Assembly (NCBI GenBank): GCA_021770845.1
Contig: JAETQF010000002.1
Location: forward strand, 179,249 to 243,248
Source of the DNA: Oscillospiraceae bacterium
GTDB taxonomy: Bacteria; Bacillota; Clostridia; Oscillospirales; Oscillospiraceae
Length of the DNA: 64,000 bases
Direction of reading: 5' to 3'
This document shows, one piece after another, positions 28,346 through 36,210 of the stretch (position 1 is its first letter; every line of letters starts with the position of its first letter). The position numbers were made by a program, and so were the translations under genes. Below the pieces are notes generated by a model that was given only the letters and a program-made list of their open reading frames with translations, made no database searches and was not told where the DNA came from.

Positions 28346-30175
28346 TTACGTCCCCCAGACCTTGGCCGCGTTCTCCTCGGCGAATTGCTTGCTGTAGAGG
28401 TCGTGGTAGTAGCCCCGCTGGCGCAGCAGCGCCTCATGGGTGCCCTGTTCCACGATCTTGCCGTCCCGCACCACCAGAATCAGATCCGCCTTGCGGATGG
28501 TGGACAGGCGGTGGGCAATGAGAAAAGAGGTGCGATCCTTCAGCAAGTGGTCGATGGCCTGCTGGATGAGCTGCTCGGTCTGGGTGTCGATGGAGGAGGT
28601 GGCCTCGTCCAGCACGAAGATCCGGGGGTCGGCCAGCACCGCCCGGGCAAAGGAGATGAGCTGCTTCTCCCCGGTGGACAGGCGGTCGCCCCCCTCGCCC
28701 ACGCTGCTGTCCCAGCCCTTTTCCAGCTTGGCCACCACCGTGTCGGCGGAGACGGCCCTGGCCGCCGCCTCGATCTCCGCGTCGGCGGCGTCCAAGCGGC
28801 CGTAGCGGATGTTTTCCCGGACGGTGCCGGAGAACAGGTGGGGGCTTTGCAGCACGTAGCCGATGGAGGAGTGGAGCCACAGCTGGCTGCGCTCCCGGTA
28901 GTCCCGGCCGTCGATGAGGATCCGGCCCTCGGTGGGCTCGAAGAAGCGGCAGGCCAGGTTCACCAGGGTGGACTTGCCCGCCCCCGTCTCGCCCACGATG
29001 GCCACCGTGGTGCCGGCGGGAATTTTCAGGTTGAAGTGCTCCAGCACGTTGTCCCCGCCGTCGGGGTAGCGGAAGGTCACGTCGTCAAATTCCACGTCCC
29101 CCCGGATGGGCTCCCAGTTCTCCCGCTTGGGGTGGAAGGCGTCGCCGTACTTCTCGATGACCTCGGGGGCGTCGGTGATCTGGGGCGCCTCGTCCAGCAG
29201 GCCGGTGACCCGCTCGATGGACGCCTGGACGGCGATGAACTCCGCCAGGTTGGCCGTCATGGACTGGATGGGCTCGAAGATGTTCATGGCGTAGGAGATG
29301 AAGGCGGACAGGGTGGCGATGTCCAGCGCCTGCCCCACCGTCAGGTAGCCGCCCCGCAGCAGCACGATGGCCACCGTCAGGGACGAGAAGAACAGCGTCA
29401 CGGGGATATAGACCGCGTTGAGTCGGGCGGCCCGCACCGCGGAGCGGTTCATCTCGTCCGTGAGCCCCCGGAAGCCGTGGATGCTCTGATCCTCGATAAC
29501 CAGGGTTTTGGAGGTCTTGGCCCCGGTGATGCCCTCGTTGAAGGCCCCGGTGATCTTGGAGTTGATCTTCCGCACCTTCCGGTTCCAGTGGAGGATGCGG
29601 GGCTGGAAATATCCCGTCAGCACCGCCACAAAGGGCACCACCAGCATGACCACCAGGGCCAGCTGCCAGTTGAGGGCGAACATGATGGCAAAGGAGCTGA
29701 CCACGTACACCGCCACATCGACCATGTCGTTGAAATTCCAGGCCAGGTTGCCGGCGATGCGGTTGGTGTCGTTGGTGATCCGGGTGAGCAGATAGCCCAC
29801 CGGGGTGACGTTGTAGAAGGACAGGGACAGGGTTTGCAGATGCTCAAACAGATCCCGGCGCAGATCCCGGCCCAGGTACATCTCGATATACATCGTCTGC
29901 CGGGTGCTGGCCACCACCAGCAGGGCCAGCGCCGTGATGGCCAGCAGATAGGCCGCCGAGAAGGGGACAAGGCCCTCCAGCGTGCCCGCCTGGATGAAGT
30001 GGCTGATGGCGTACAGCTGGAACAGGGGCAGCAAGGAGTCCACCAGATCGGCGCAGGCGGTGAACCCGATGAGCTTGAAGTAGCGCCCCTTGAACCGCGC
30101 CAGGATGGGCAGCAGCCGCTTCCAGATGGACAGGTCAAAGGACTGGGTATATTCTTTTTCGTCAAAGGCGGCCAT
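28346..30175 (-). CDS. Heterodimeric ABC exporter, catalytic half
   Basis: A 609-residue fused membrane-ATPase half-transporter. Six membrane segments span about residues 30-330. The ATPase domain has Walker A GETGAGKS, Walker B IFVLDEATSSID with the catalytic Glu, but a noncanonical signature, LSTGEKQL. Paired with the upstream gene it forms the asymmetric arrangement of the BmrCD/TM287-288 type: one intact and one degenerate ATP site. It starts one base into the partner's stop (TAATG), so the subunits are coupled. Multidrug export is the usual role of such pairs. Confidence 0.92.
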   Translation of the reverse strand: MAAFDEKEYTQSFDLSIWKRLLPILARFKGRYFKLIGFTACADLVDSLLPLFQLYAISHFIQAGTLEGLVPFSAAYLLAITALALLVVASTRQTMYIEMYLGRDLRRDLFEHLQTLSLSFYNVTPVGYLLTRITNDTNRIAGNLAWNFNDMVDVAVYVVSSFAIMFALNWQLALVVMLVVPFVAVLTGYFQPRILHWNRKVRKINSKITGAFNEGITGAKTSKTLVIEDQSIHGFRGLTDEMNRSAVRAARLNAVYIPVTLFFSSLTVAIVLLRGGYLTVGQALDIATLSAFISYAMNIFEPIQSMTANLAEFIAVQASIERVTGLLDEAPQITDAPEVIEKYGDAFHPKRENWEPIRGDVEFDDVTFRYPDGGDNVLEHFNLKIPAGTTVAIVGETGAGKSTLVNLACRFFEPTEGRILIDGRDYRERSQLWLHSSIGYVLQSPHLFSGTVRENIRYGRLDAADAEIEAAARAVSADTVVAKLEKGWDSSVGEGGDRLSTGEKQLISFARAVLADPRIFVLDEATSSIDTQTEQLIQQAIDHLLKDRTSFLIAHRLSTIRKADLILVVRDGKIVEQGTHEALLRQRGYYHDLYSKQFAEENAAKVWGT

Positions 30176-32106
30176 TACGGGTTCCCCCCTTCCTCGATCA
30201 GCGCACGGTCGCCGCTGCTAACTTCTTGTGAGCTCTCTCCCCGCCTCCGGCGGGGAGAGAGCCCGTCAGGGTCTTCAGCGTCCTCCACCAGAGCGCGGTC
30301 ATCGCTGCTCATCTGGATGTCATAGATTTCCTTATAAATGCCCGGACGGGAGATGAGCTCGGCGTGGGAGCCCACGTCCGCCACCCGGCCGCCGTCCAGC
30401 ACCAGGATCCGGTCGGCCTGCATCAGGGTGGTGACCCGGTGGGAGATGAGAATGACGGTGGCGTCCGCCATCCGCTCCTTCAGGGCGGCCCGGATTTTCG
30501 TGTCCGTCTCCGCGTCCACGGCGGACAGGGAGTCGTCGAACACCATCACCGGGGCGTTTTGCAGCAGCATCCGGGCGATGGCCACCCGCTGCTTCTGGCC
30601 GCCGGACAGGGTGACCCCCCGCTCGCCCACCACCGTCTCCCAGCCGTTGGCCAGATCCGCGATGGCCTCGTCCACGCAGGCCACCCGGGCGCAGGCGCGC
30701 AGCTCCTCCTCGGCGGCGTCCGGCCGGGTGGCGGCGATGTTCTCCCGGATGGTCTGGGAGAACAGGAAGGGCTCCTGGAGCACCAGGCCGATCTGGCGGC
30801 GCAGATCCTCCCGGCGTATGTCCCGGATATCCACCCCGCCGATGGTGATCCTGCCCTGGCCCTCCTCCAGGTCATAGAGGCGATCCAGCAGGTGCACCAG
30901 GGTGGACTTGCCGGAACCGGTGCCGCCCAGGATGGCGAAGGTGCCGCCCCAGGGGATGGTGAAGGACACGTCCCGGAGCACCTCCTGGCCGCCGTAGCCG
31001 AAGGTGACGTGATCGAACACGATGTCGCCCGCCAGCTTGACGCTCTGGGCGGAGGGGCGGTCGCCCTCCTCAGAGGACTTGATGATGCAGCCCACCCGAT
31101 CCAGGGACACCCCGGCCTTGCTCATCTCGGACAGCACCCGGCCCAGGGAGCGCACCGGCCAGGCCATGGCGCTGTTGTACAGGACGAACACCTGGAACTC
31201 GCCCAGGGTGAGGGAGCCGTTCACCACCGCCGCCGTCCCGGCCACGATGACCGCCATGATTTGCAGGCACACCAGAAACACGCCGGAGGCCCAGTACACG
31301 CTGAGCACCTTGCCCAGCTCCACCCATAAAGCGGAAAAGCGGTCGTTTTTCTGGGCGAAGCGGTCGATCTCAAACCGCTCCCGGCCGAAGGCCCGCACCA
31401 CCCGCACGCCGGTGAGGTTCTCCTGGGCGCAGGTGGTCAGCTCCCCCTCCGCCTCGTCCGCCGCCTGGAAGCGGGTGGAGATCTTGCCGTAAAACACCCC
31501 GGAGGCCAGCCCCGTGATGGGGATAAAGGCCAGGGGCACCAGGGCCAGCCGCCAGTTCATCACCAGCATGATGCCGGTGTACAGCGCGATGAGGAACACC
31601 GTGCGCAGCACCTCCATGAGCTGGTTGCACACGAAGGTGCGGATCACCTCCACGTCGGAGGTGCACCGCTGGATGATGTCGCCGGTGGCGTGGGCGGTGT
31701 GCCAGTCAAAGCTCAGGCGCAGGATGTGGCTGTACAGGTCGTCCCGGATCTTCTTCACAAAGCCCTCCGAGCCCTTGGCCAGGTTGATCCGCATCCCGTA
31801 GATGCACACGCCCCGCACCGCCGCCGCCAGGGCCACCGCCCCCGCCGCCAGCCACAGGGCCTTCAGGGGGTCGGCCCGCAGCGCCTCCAGCGGCAGCAGC
31901 CCCAGCAGGGCGGCGGGCAGGCTGGGCTCCCCGTCGGCCAGCACCGAGTCCACCGTCACCCGGATGATCTGGGGGATGACGGCGTTGCAGATGGTGTTGC
32001 CGTAGGCCAGGGCGATGGCCGCGGCGAAAAAGCCCCAGTTCCCCCGCAGGTAGCGCAGGATGATGCCGGTTTTTTCCCGCCCCGGCAGCTTGGCTTCCGT
32101 CTCCAT
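30175..32106 (-). CDS. Heterodimeric ABC exporter, degenerate-site half
   Basis: A 643-residue half-transporter with six membrane segments. Walker A is GGTGSGKS and the signature is canonical LSGGQKQR, but Walker B reads VMVFDDSLSAVD, with Asp replacing the catalytic Glu. That is the known degenerate site of BmrC/D-like heterodimers. The ATG at 32106 follows GGGAGGAGTTTTT; earlier in-frame ATGs lie in the leader. The last 45 residues are an odd extension containing two related peptide copies (SSDDRALVED and SSGDRALIEE) split by a palindrome. Confidence 0.92.
   Translation of the reverse strand: METEAKLPGREKTGIILRYLRGNWGFFAAAIALAYGNTICNAVIPQIIRVTVDSVLADGEPSLPAALLGLLPLEALRADPLKALWLAAGAVALAAAVRGVCIYGMRINLAKGSEGFVKKIRDDLYSHILRLSFDWHTAHATGDIIQRCTSDVEVIRTFVCNQLMEVLRTVFLIALYTGIMLVMNWRLALVPLAFIPITGLASGVFYGKISTRFQAADEAEGELTTCAQENLTGVRVVRAFGRERFEIDRFAQKNDRFSALWVELGKVLSVYWASGVFLVCLQIMAVIVAGTAAVVNGSLTLGEFQVFVLYNSAMAWPVRSLGRVLSEMSKAGVSLDRVGCIIKSSEEGDRPSAQSVKLAGDIVFDHVTFGYGGQEVLRDVSFTIPWGGTFAILGGTGSGKSTLVHLLDRLYDLEEGQGRITIGGVDIRDIRREDLRRQIGLVLQEPFLFSQTIRENIAATRPDAAEEELRACARVACVDEAIADLANGWETVVGERGVTLSGGQKQRVAIARMLLQNAPVMVFDDSLSAVDAETDTKIRAALKERMADATVILISHRVTTLMQADRILVLDGGRVADVGSHAELISRPGIYKEIYDIQMSSDDRALVEDAEDPDGLSPRRRRGESSQEVSSGDRALIEEGGNP
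30229..30264. repeat. Palindrome inside the exporter C-terminus
   Basis: GCTCTCTCCCCGCC and its complement surround a TCC loop, all in frame within the gene, encoding an Arg-rich SPRRRRGESS. It sits between two diverged copies of a roughly 31-base sequence (AGCAGCGATGACCGCGCTCT and AGCAGCGGCGACCGTGCGCT at their starts). It looks like a small mobile palindromic insertion with target duplication. Confidence 0.55.
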
Positions 32107-32136
32107 AAAAACTCCTCCCTTCCGCATATGGGCACG

Positions 32137-32166
32137 AAAAAAGCGCCCCTCCATAAGAGGGACGCC
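32137..32166 (-). terminator. Attenuator terminator before the ABC exporter
   Basis: On the minus strand GCGTCCCTC pairs over 9 bp (one G-T pair) with GAGGGGCGC across a 5-base loop, followed by TTTTTT at 32142-32137. It lies inside the transcript between the leader peptide gene and the exporter ATG, so it must be read through or prevented for exporter expression. Confidence 0.75.
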
Positions 32167-32196
32167 GCAGCCCAAAACATCGCTTGAAGCGGGCGA

Positions 32197-32280
32197 TCAG
32201 CCCACCTCAAGGGCGCGCAAATGTCCCTCGCGGTACAAATTCAGCTTCTTGCCGTTGTTAAACTCTGCGGTCTTAAACAT
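32197..32280 (-). CDS. Leader peptide of the ABC exporter operon
   Basis: A 27-residue open reading frame beginning MFKTAEFNNGKKLNLY. The ATG at 32280 is preceded by AAAGGAGG at ideal spacing, which is unlikely by chance for such a small frame. It lies between a strong promoter (32316-32344) and an intrinsic terminator (32137-32166). Codons 18-20 contain GAGGGAC, which can pair with GTCCCTC in the terminator's left arm, so translation could decide between terminator and antiterminator. Bacillus bmrCD, a similar exporter pair, is controlled by the leader peptide BmrB in this way. Confidence 0.65.
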   Translation of the reverse strand: MFKTAEFNNGKKLNLYREGHLRALEVG

Positions 32281-32315
32281 TCTGCGCGCCTCCTTTCGTT
32301 GTTAAATGCCTGTTC

Positions 32316-32344
32316 AGTATATCCTCTTTAAGACGGGTTGTCAA
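32316..32344 (-). promoter_or_regulatory. Promoter of the ABC exporter leader
   Basis: On the minus strand a perfect TTGACA (32339-32344) and TATACT (32316-32321) are 17 bases apart. The transcript would start near 32309, about 200 bases before the exporter start codon. Confidence 0.8.
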
Positions 32345-32414
32345 CCTTTTTTTGACGGGAAAGGAAAATGGTTGATTTTGCGGGGGAAACGGCGGTTCTG
32401 CGCGGCCCGGGAAA

Positions 32415-32456
32415 GGGCGGAGGCGGGGCTGCCCATTGGCAGCTCCGCCTCCGCCC
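32415..32456 (-). terminator. Hairpin downstream of the SASP 3' end
   Basis: A 19-bp GC-rich stem with one mismatch and a 4-base loop (arms 32415-32433 and 32438-32456), with only a short T-run on the minus side. It follows the transplanted SASP 3' end and was probably the terminator of the intact spore protein gene. Confidence 0.55.
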
Positions 32457-32485
32457 CGCATGATTCCGGGTTTGCCGGGGTATGC

Positions 32486-32513
32486 TTACTTCAGGCCGTT
32501 CTCGTAGGCCTCG
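32486..32513 (-). pseudogene. Displaced 3' end of the SASP gene
   Basis: This stretch codes for the end of an alpha/beta-type SASP (EAYENGLK and stop), now fused in frame to the recombinase. Joined to the SASP 5' part at 47072-47234 through the shared core it restores a 67-residue protein of normal SASP length ending MVKKMIEAYENGLK. Confidence 0.8.
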
Positions 32514-34156
32514 ATCATCTTCTTGAACGTGTGGCCCGTACGGCGCTTGAGTTTTTCCAGCGAGCGCGCGGTGCTCTCGCCGGTGAAGATCTTCACATCC
32601 AGGCGCAGGGTGCCGTCCTCCTGGGGGGTGACGTAGATCTTGTCGATATACTGCTCCACGAATTCCTTGCCGATGAGGCCCTGGGCGGCGCTGTCCTGGG
32701 CGGCCTTCAGGGTACGGCGGATGTCGTCGATGTGCTTTTTGTAGTCGGCGCTGGACTCCAACTGTTCCTCCAACTCTTGAATGGCTTCCTCCGCCGCCTC
32801 GATCTCCTGGTTGCACCCGGCTGTCATGGACAGGAAGTCGGCGTCGGATATCTGGCCCGTCACGTTGTACTCCAGCAGCTTGGCCTTTTTCTTCCGGGCC
32901 AGCTCCGCCGCACGGCGGTGCTCCTCGATGCGCTTTGGCAGCTCCCCATTGTCGGACAGCTCCTTATACATTCGGATATACTCCTCTACCATGGCGTCGG
33001 CGTCGGCCTTTGTCTCCCTGAACACGTCAAACAGCAGGGGTTTCAACTCCTCCTCGTAGATGGCGAAGGAGGGGCAGGAGTCCGCCCCCGCCTTGATCTT
33101 GCCGGAGCACACCCACTTGCTGTTTTTGTGCCCGGCCCGGTCTTTGGACTCCCGGCGGTAGTAGGGGGCCCCGCAGTGGGTACAGAACAGCTTGCCGGTG
33201 AGCAGGTTGTCGTGATTGCAGATGCCCTGGCGGGCTTTGACGTCCTCGCTGCGGCGGCGGAGGACGGCGTTAGCCCGCTCCCACAGCTCCTCGGAGACGA
33301 TGGCGGGGACAATCTCCCCGGTCTCGTCCTTGAACATCACCCACTCCTCCGGGGGGAGGAATTTCTGCTTTTTGGTGAACATATCCACCACCCGCACCTT
33401 GTTGCCCACATAATATCCCTTATACTTGGGGTTGGCGATCATATTGGACATGGTGGAGTGGGCGATTTTGTTGCCGTTCAGGTTGCGGTAGCCCTTATCC
33501 CAGAACATGGTCTCGATCTGCTTCATGGAATACTGGTCGGTGGCGTACAGCTCGAACAGCTCCCGCACCATGACGGCCTGGGCCTCGTCGATGACCAGCC
33601 GCTTGTTCTCCTTGCGGTAGCCGAAGATGCGGTCGTTGCCCAGCACTACGCTCTGCTTGATGGCCTGTTGGTGGCCGAACTTCACCCGGCTGGACAGCTT
33701 GCGCAGCTCGTCCTGGGCAATGGAGGACATGATAGACAGCCGCAGCTCGCTGTCCTCGTCGAAGGTGTTGATGTTGTCGTTCTGGAAGAACACGCCAACG
33801 CCGCTGGACAGCAGCTGGCGGGTGTACTGGATGGAGTCCAGGGTGTTGCGGGCGAAGCGGGAGATCTCCTTGGTGATGATGAGGTCGAATTTGTCCGCGC
33901 CGGCGTCGTCCACCATGCGGTTGAAGTTCTCCCGCTTGCGGGTGGAGATGCCGGATAATCCCTCGTCGATGTAGCCGGGGACAAAGGTCCAGGCTTTGTT
34001 CTTGCGGATGAGATCCTCGTAGTACGAGATCTGGTTGCCCAAGGAGTTGAGCTGCTCGTCGCTCTCGGAGGACACCCGGGCGTAGTAGGTCACTCGCAGG
34101 GGGATGTCGTAGACGGCATGGGTGCGCAACTCCTGGCGGATGGTATGTAGATCCAT
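32486..34156 (-). CDS. Large serine recombinase of the integrated element
   Basis: A 556-residue site-specific recombinase that integrates and excises the element. The resolvase domain (residues 20-165) has the catalytic serine in YYARVSSESDEQ and the conserved arginines in KEISRFARN. It is followed by a Recombinase domain, a zinc ribbon (CTHCGAPYYRRES...CSGKIKAGADSC) and a long C-terminal coiled coil. The ATG at 34156 follows AAGGAGGACACACC. The last residues, KKMIEAYENGLK, belong to the host SASP gene: the frame crosses the attachment core at 32514-32526 and ends in chromosomal DNA. Confidence 0.95.
   Translation of the reverse strand: MDLHTIRQELRTHAVYDIPLRVTYYARVSSESDEQLNSLGNQISYYEDLIRKNKAWTFVPGYIDEGLSGISTRKRENFNRMVDDAGADKFDLIITKEISRFARNTLDSIQYTRQLLSSGVGVFFQNDNINTFDEDSELRLSIMSSIAQDELRKLSSRVKFGHQQAIKQSVVLGNDRIFGYRKENKRLVIDEAQAVMVRELFELYATDQYSMKQIETMFWDKGYRNLNGNKIAHSTMSNMIANPKYKGYYVGNKVRVVDMFTKKQKFLPPEEWVMFKDETGEIVPAIVSEELWERANAVLRRRSEDVKARQGICNHDNLLTGKLFCTHCGAPYYRRESKDRAGHKNSKWVCSGKIKAGADSCPSFAIYEEELKPLLFDVFRETKADADAMVEEYIRMYKELSDNGELPKRIEEHRRAAELARKKKAKLLEYNVTGQISDADFLSMTAGCNQEIEAAEEAIQELEEQLESSADYKKHIDDIRRTLKAAQDSAAQGLIGKEFVEQYIDKIYVTPQEDGTLRLDVKIFTGESTARSLEKLKRRTGHTFKKMIEAYENGLK
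32514..32526. repeat. Left attachment core of the element
   Basis: The 13-bp sequence ATCATCTTCTTGA, identical to 47059-47071. On the minus strand it reads TCAAGAAGATGAT, in the same phase (KKMI) in both the recombinase and the SASP frames. Confidence 0.85.
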
Positions 34157-34213
34157 GGTGTGTCCTCCTTAAATTTCGTTATATCATGTTTTATTTGCAT
34201 CATATCACATGGA

Positions 34214-34256
34214 ATGAAAAAAATCAAGGGGCCGCGGAATATTCCGCGGCCCCTTG
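34214..34256 (-). terminator. Terminator with perfect palindrome
   Basis: A 32-base perfect palindrome (34225-34256, arm CAAGGGGCCGCGGAAT) is followed on the minus strand by ATTTTTTT. It lies directly after the stop of the small gene at 34260-34427 and before the recombinase promoter region. Confidence 0.85.
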
Positions 34257-34259
34257 CTC

Positions 34260-34427
34260 TCACATGGACGGCCCCTTCCAGCCGTTGATCTTCAACGCCA
34301 TTTTATTGCGCTCCCGCTCGGTGATCATGCCCTTCTCATACAGGGTTTGATTGTAGTAGGACAGCCAGAGGCGGCCACCCAACTCCCGCTTCTTCTGCGC
34401 GTCAGATGCAGCCGTCTGCTTTGTCAT
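34260..34427 (-). CDS. Small conserved element protein
   Basis: A 55-residue basic protein (MTKQTAASDAQKKRELGGRL...WLSYYNQTLYEKGMITER) of a type often found beside large serine recombinases in Clostridial elements. It has no clear enzymatic motif; the C-terminal half resembles a SHOCT-like helix pair (LYEKGMITERERNKM). The ATG at 34427 is about 10 bases after GAGAGGAGG; an in-frame TTG at 34463 is less likely. Function unknown. Confidence 0.65.
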   Translation of the reverse strand: MTKQTAASDAQKKRELGGRLWLSYYNQTLYEKGMITERERNKMALKINGWKGPSM

Positions 34428-34527
34428 AGGCTTGCCGCCTCCTCTCAGTGAAAGGATTTCCAATTTTGGATACCGCTATTCGTTTAAAAATGGCCCGCTC
34501 CTCTCTCCCGGGATGGCCCGGGACACG

Positions 34528-34553
34528 AAAAAAGCAGACCTCACAGGGTCTGC
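34528..34553 (-). terminator. Terminator overlapping the relaxase end
   Basis: GCAGACC and GGTCTGC (34534-34540 and 34547-34553) form a 7-bp stem followed on the minus strand by TTTTTT. It closes the mobC-relaxase transcript. Confidence 0.75.
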
Positions 34554-35905
34554 TCCATGGTGGGTTCTTCATGGTCGTCCGCCTTATGTCCGGCGGCAAT
34601 TTTCTTCTCCCGCTCGCGCCGCAAGGTCTTGCTCTCGCTGTGGGGGCGGGTCACGTAAACAGGGCGCTGAGCCCGCTCCAGAGCCGCACCGATGTCAACA
34701 GCAGCCCCAGCAATAGCAGCAGCCCCAGCGGCAGAAACAGCCACTCCGGCTGAAACGGGGCCAGCGGGACGCTGGGCCAGCAAGGCAAAAAACGCCGCCC
34801 GTTCTTCCTCCCAGCCTGTTCCCGTCTCTGTCGTTCCTCCTCCAGCAGCTTCCGGATCGTCTCCGTGTCCCGGCCCATCCGCTCCAGCAAACCGCGGCAG
34901 ATCGCCGCGTCGCTGCCCATTGTGTTCAGCCCCGCCAGCGGCGGCAGGCGGCCGGACAGCTCCTCCAGGATCACGGTCTGCGTCCCCAACATCTCGCCCA
35001 TGGCCCACAGCATCCGGTGCAGTTCCTGCCACTCCTCCACAGTGGGATGGGTACTCGTCCCCACGCTGTGCGGCTCCGGGGCTTCGGGCGGCAAGTCGTT
35101 GCGCCGCTTCAATGCCTCCAGCGATTGCCTGTTGTCTGAGTTCAAATTCACGTTCCATCCGCTCCTTCCAATATTTCTCCTCGTGGAGCTTGCGGTCCCG
35201 CACCTTTTTCCCGTTGGGATGGGTGTAGGTGATGTTCCGCCGTCCCGGCTCCCAGCGCACGCCGTAGCCCAGACGCTCCATCTCGCTGACAAACTCCTCT
35301 TTGCCGGCGGCCCGCCTCATGCACCGGTCGATGGCGTTCATGGTCTGGAACTTCCAGCTCTCGCCCTTGACGGCGGAGCGGTACTCGGCGTCGGACATGG
35401 GCCGCGGCCTGCGCGCCGGGTTCGGCTGGAACACCGGCAGGCCGAACTCCGCGCAGACCTCATCGCTGCGTTGGCGCAATTCTTCCAGCTCCCGCTTGCC
35501 CACGTGGAGCTTCTTGCCGTCCTCCAGGCTGACGCTGTTGATGATCAGGTGGGAGTGGATGTGAGCCCGATCCGTGTGGGTGCATACCAGCACCTCCCGC
35601 CCCTCAAACTGCTCCGCCAGCTTCAGCGCGGCGGCGTGGGCGGAGGCCGGATCTACCGTTTCCCCTGCCGGGAAGGACTGCACCAGGTGGTAAAACAGCG
35701 TCCCGCCGTCTTTGTGGTAGAGCAGCTTGGTGCGCAGAAAGTCATCATACGCGCTCTCCGGGCGGCAGTTGTACCCGCTGACCAGCTGCCGGTCGCCCCA
35801 CCGGGTCTTTTCCTCCTGTTCCGTGTAGCGCATCACCCCTCCCATGCAGGCCCGGTTCTGCCCCTTGGGATAGTTGACAAAATGGACGATGGCTATGGCC
35901 TCCAC
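34541..35905 (-). CDS. Relaxase/mobilization nuclease
   Basis: Nicks DNA at the transfer origin and pilots the strand during mobilisation. The 454-residue protein has the relaxase domain in its first 250 residues, with the metal-binding histidines in HTDRAHIHSHLIIN near residue 110. From about residue 280 to 400 it is Gly/Ala-rich and unstructured, then ends in a basic tail. A second frame overlaps that region. The frame begins at the GTG at 35905. The usual family start MAIVHFVNY is represented here by ATA GCC ATC, so initiation from GTG or even ATA is possible. It overlaps mobC by 13 bases. Confidence 0.9.
   Translation of the reverse strand: MEAIAIVHFVNYPKGQNRACMGGVMRYTEQEEKTRWGDRQLVSGYNCRPESAYDDFLRTKLLYHKDGGTLFYHLVQSFPAGETVDPASAHAAALKLAEQFEGREVLVCTHTDRAHIHSHLIINSVSLEDGKKLHVGKRELEELRQRSDEVCAEFGLPVFQPNPARRPRPMSDAEYRSAVKGESWKFQTMNAIDRCMRRAAGKEEFVSEMERLGYGVRWEPGRRNITYTHPNGKKVRDRKLHEEKYWKERMEREFELRQQAIAGGIEAAQRLAARSPGAAQRGDEYPSHCGGVAGTAPDAVGHGRDVGDADRDPGGAVRPPAAAGGAEHNGQRRGDLPRFAGADGPGHGDDPEAAGGGTTETGTGWEEERAAFFALLAQRPAGPVSAGVAVSAAGAAAIAGAAVDIGAALERAQRPVYVTRPHSESKTLRREREKKIAAGHKADDHEEPTMEQTL
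34651..35151 (-). CDS. Overlapping coiled-coil membrane protein inside the relaxase gene
   Basis: This frame lies wholly within the 3' half of the relaxase gene in another phase. It encodes about 166 residues: an acidic/coiled-coil region (EEWQELHRMLWAMGEMLGTQ, ILEELSGRL, TIRKLLEEERQRREQ) and one strongly hydrophobic segment near the C-terminus (WLFLPLGLLLLLGLLL). It looks more protein-like than the relaxase frame over the same DNA. A GTG at 35151 follows AAGGAG by 10 bases; the true start is uncertain. A membrane-anchored mobilisation accessory protein is one possibility. Confidence 0.45.
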   Translation of the reverse strand: MNLNSDNRQSLEALKRRNDLPPEAPEPHSVGTSTHPTVEEWQELHRMLWAMGEMLGTQTVILEELSGRLPPLAGLNTMGSDAAICRGLLERMGRDTETIRKLLEEERQRREQAGRKNGRRFLPCWPSVPLAPFQPEWLFLPLGLLLLLGLLLTSVRLWSGLSALFT

Positions 35906-36210
35906 CTCCTGCGCTCCTGGAGCTCCCGCAGGGCGGCGCTGACGCCGGCCAACTCCTCCGCCGTGCGGCTCAGCCCCGTTGCGTTGATCCGGCCCATGTT
36001 GGCCAGCACCGTCAGCTGGTTCAGGTTGTTGCCGATGGCCCGGAGCTGCTTGGCGGCCTCTTTTAGATCCTCGATCACCACCACCTGCCGGCCCAGGCAG
36101 CAGCGGGTGATATAGTCACTCTGGGACATCCGGGCCTGCTTTGCCCTGCCCTTGATTTGCTCCAGATCTCCCGTGGAGATGCGGATGCTGAGTTTCGCGT
36201 CTTTGTTCAT
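35893..36210 (-). CDS. mobC: Mobilization relaxosome protein MobC
   Basis: A 105-residue DNA-binding accessory protein that helps the relaxase open the transfer origin. It begins with a ribbon-helix-helix-like segment (KLSIRISTGDLEQIKGRAKQ, MSQSDYITRCC) followed by the MobC domain (LKEAAKQLRAIGNNLNQLT...LANMGRI). The ATG at 36210 follows AGGAGGAAGC. Its end overlaps the relaxase start, so the two are coupled. Confidence 0.9.
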   Translation of the reverse strand: MNKDAKLSIRISTGDLEQIKGRAKQARMSQSDYITRCCLGRQVVVIEDLKEAAKQLRAIGNNLNQLTVLANMGRINATGLSRTAEELAGVSAALRELQERRRWRP

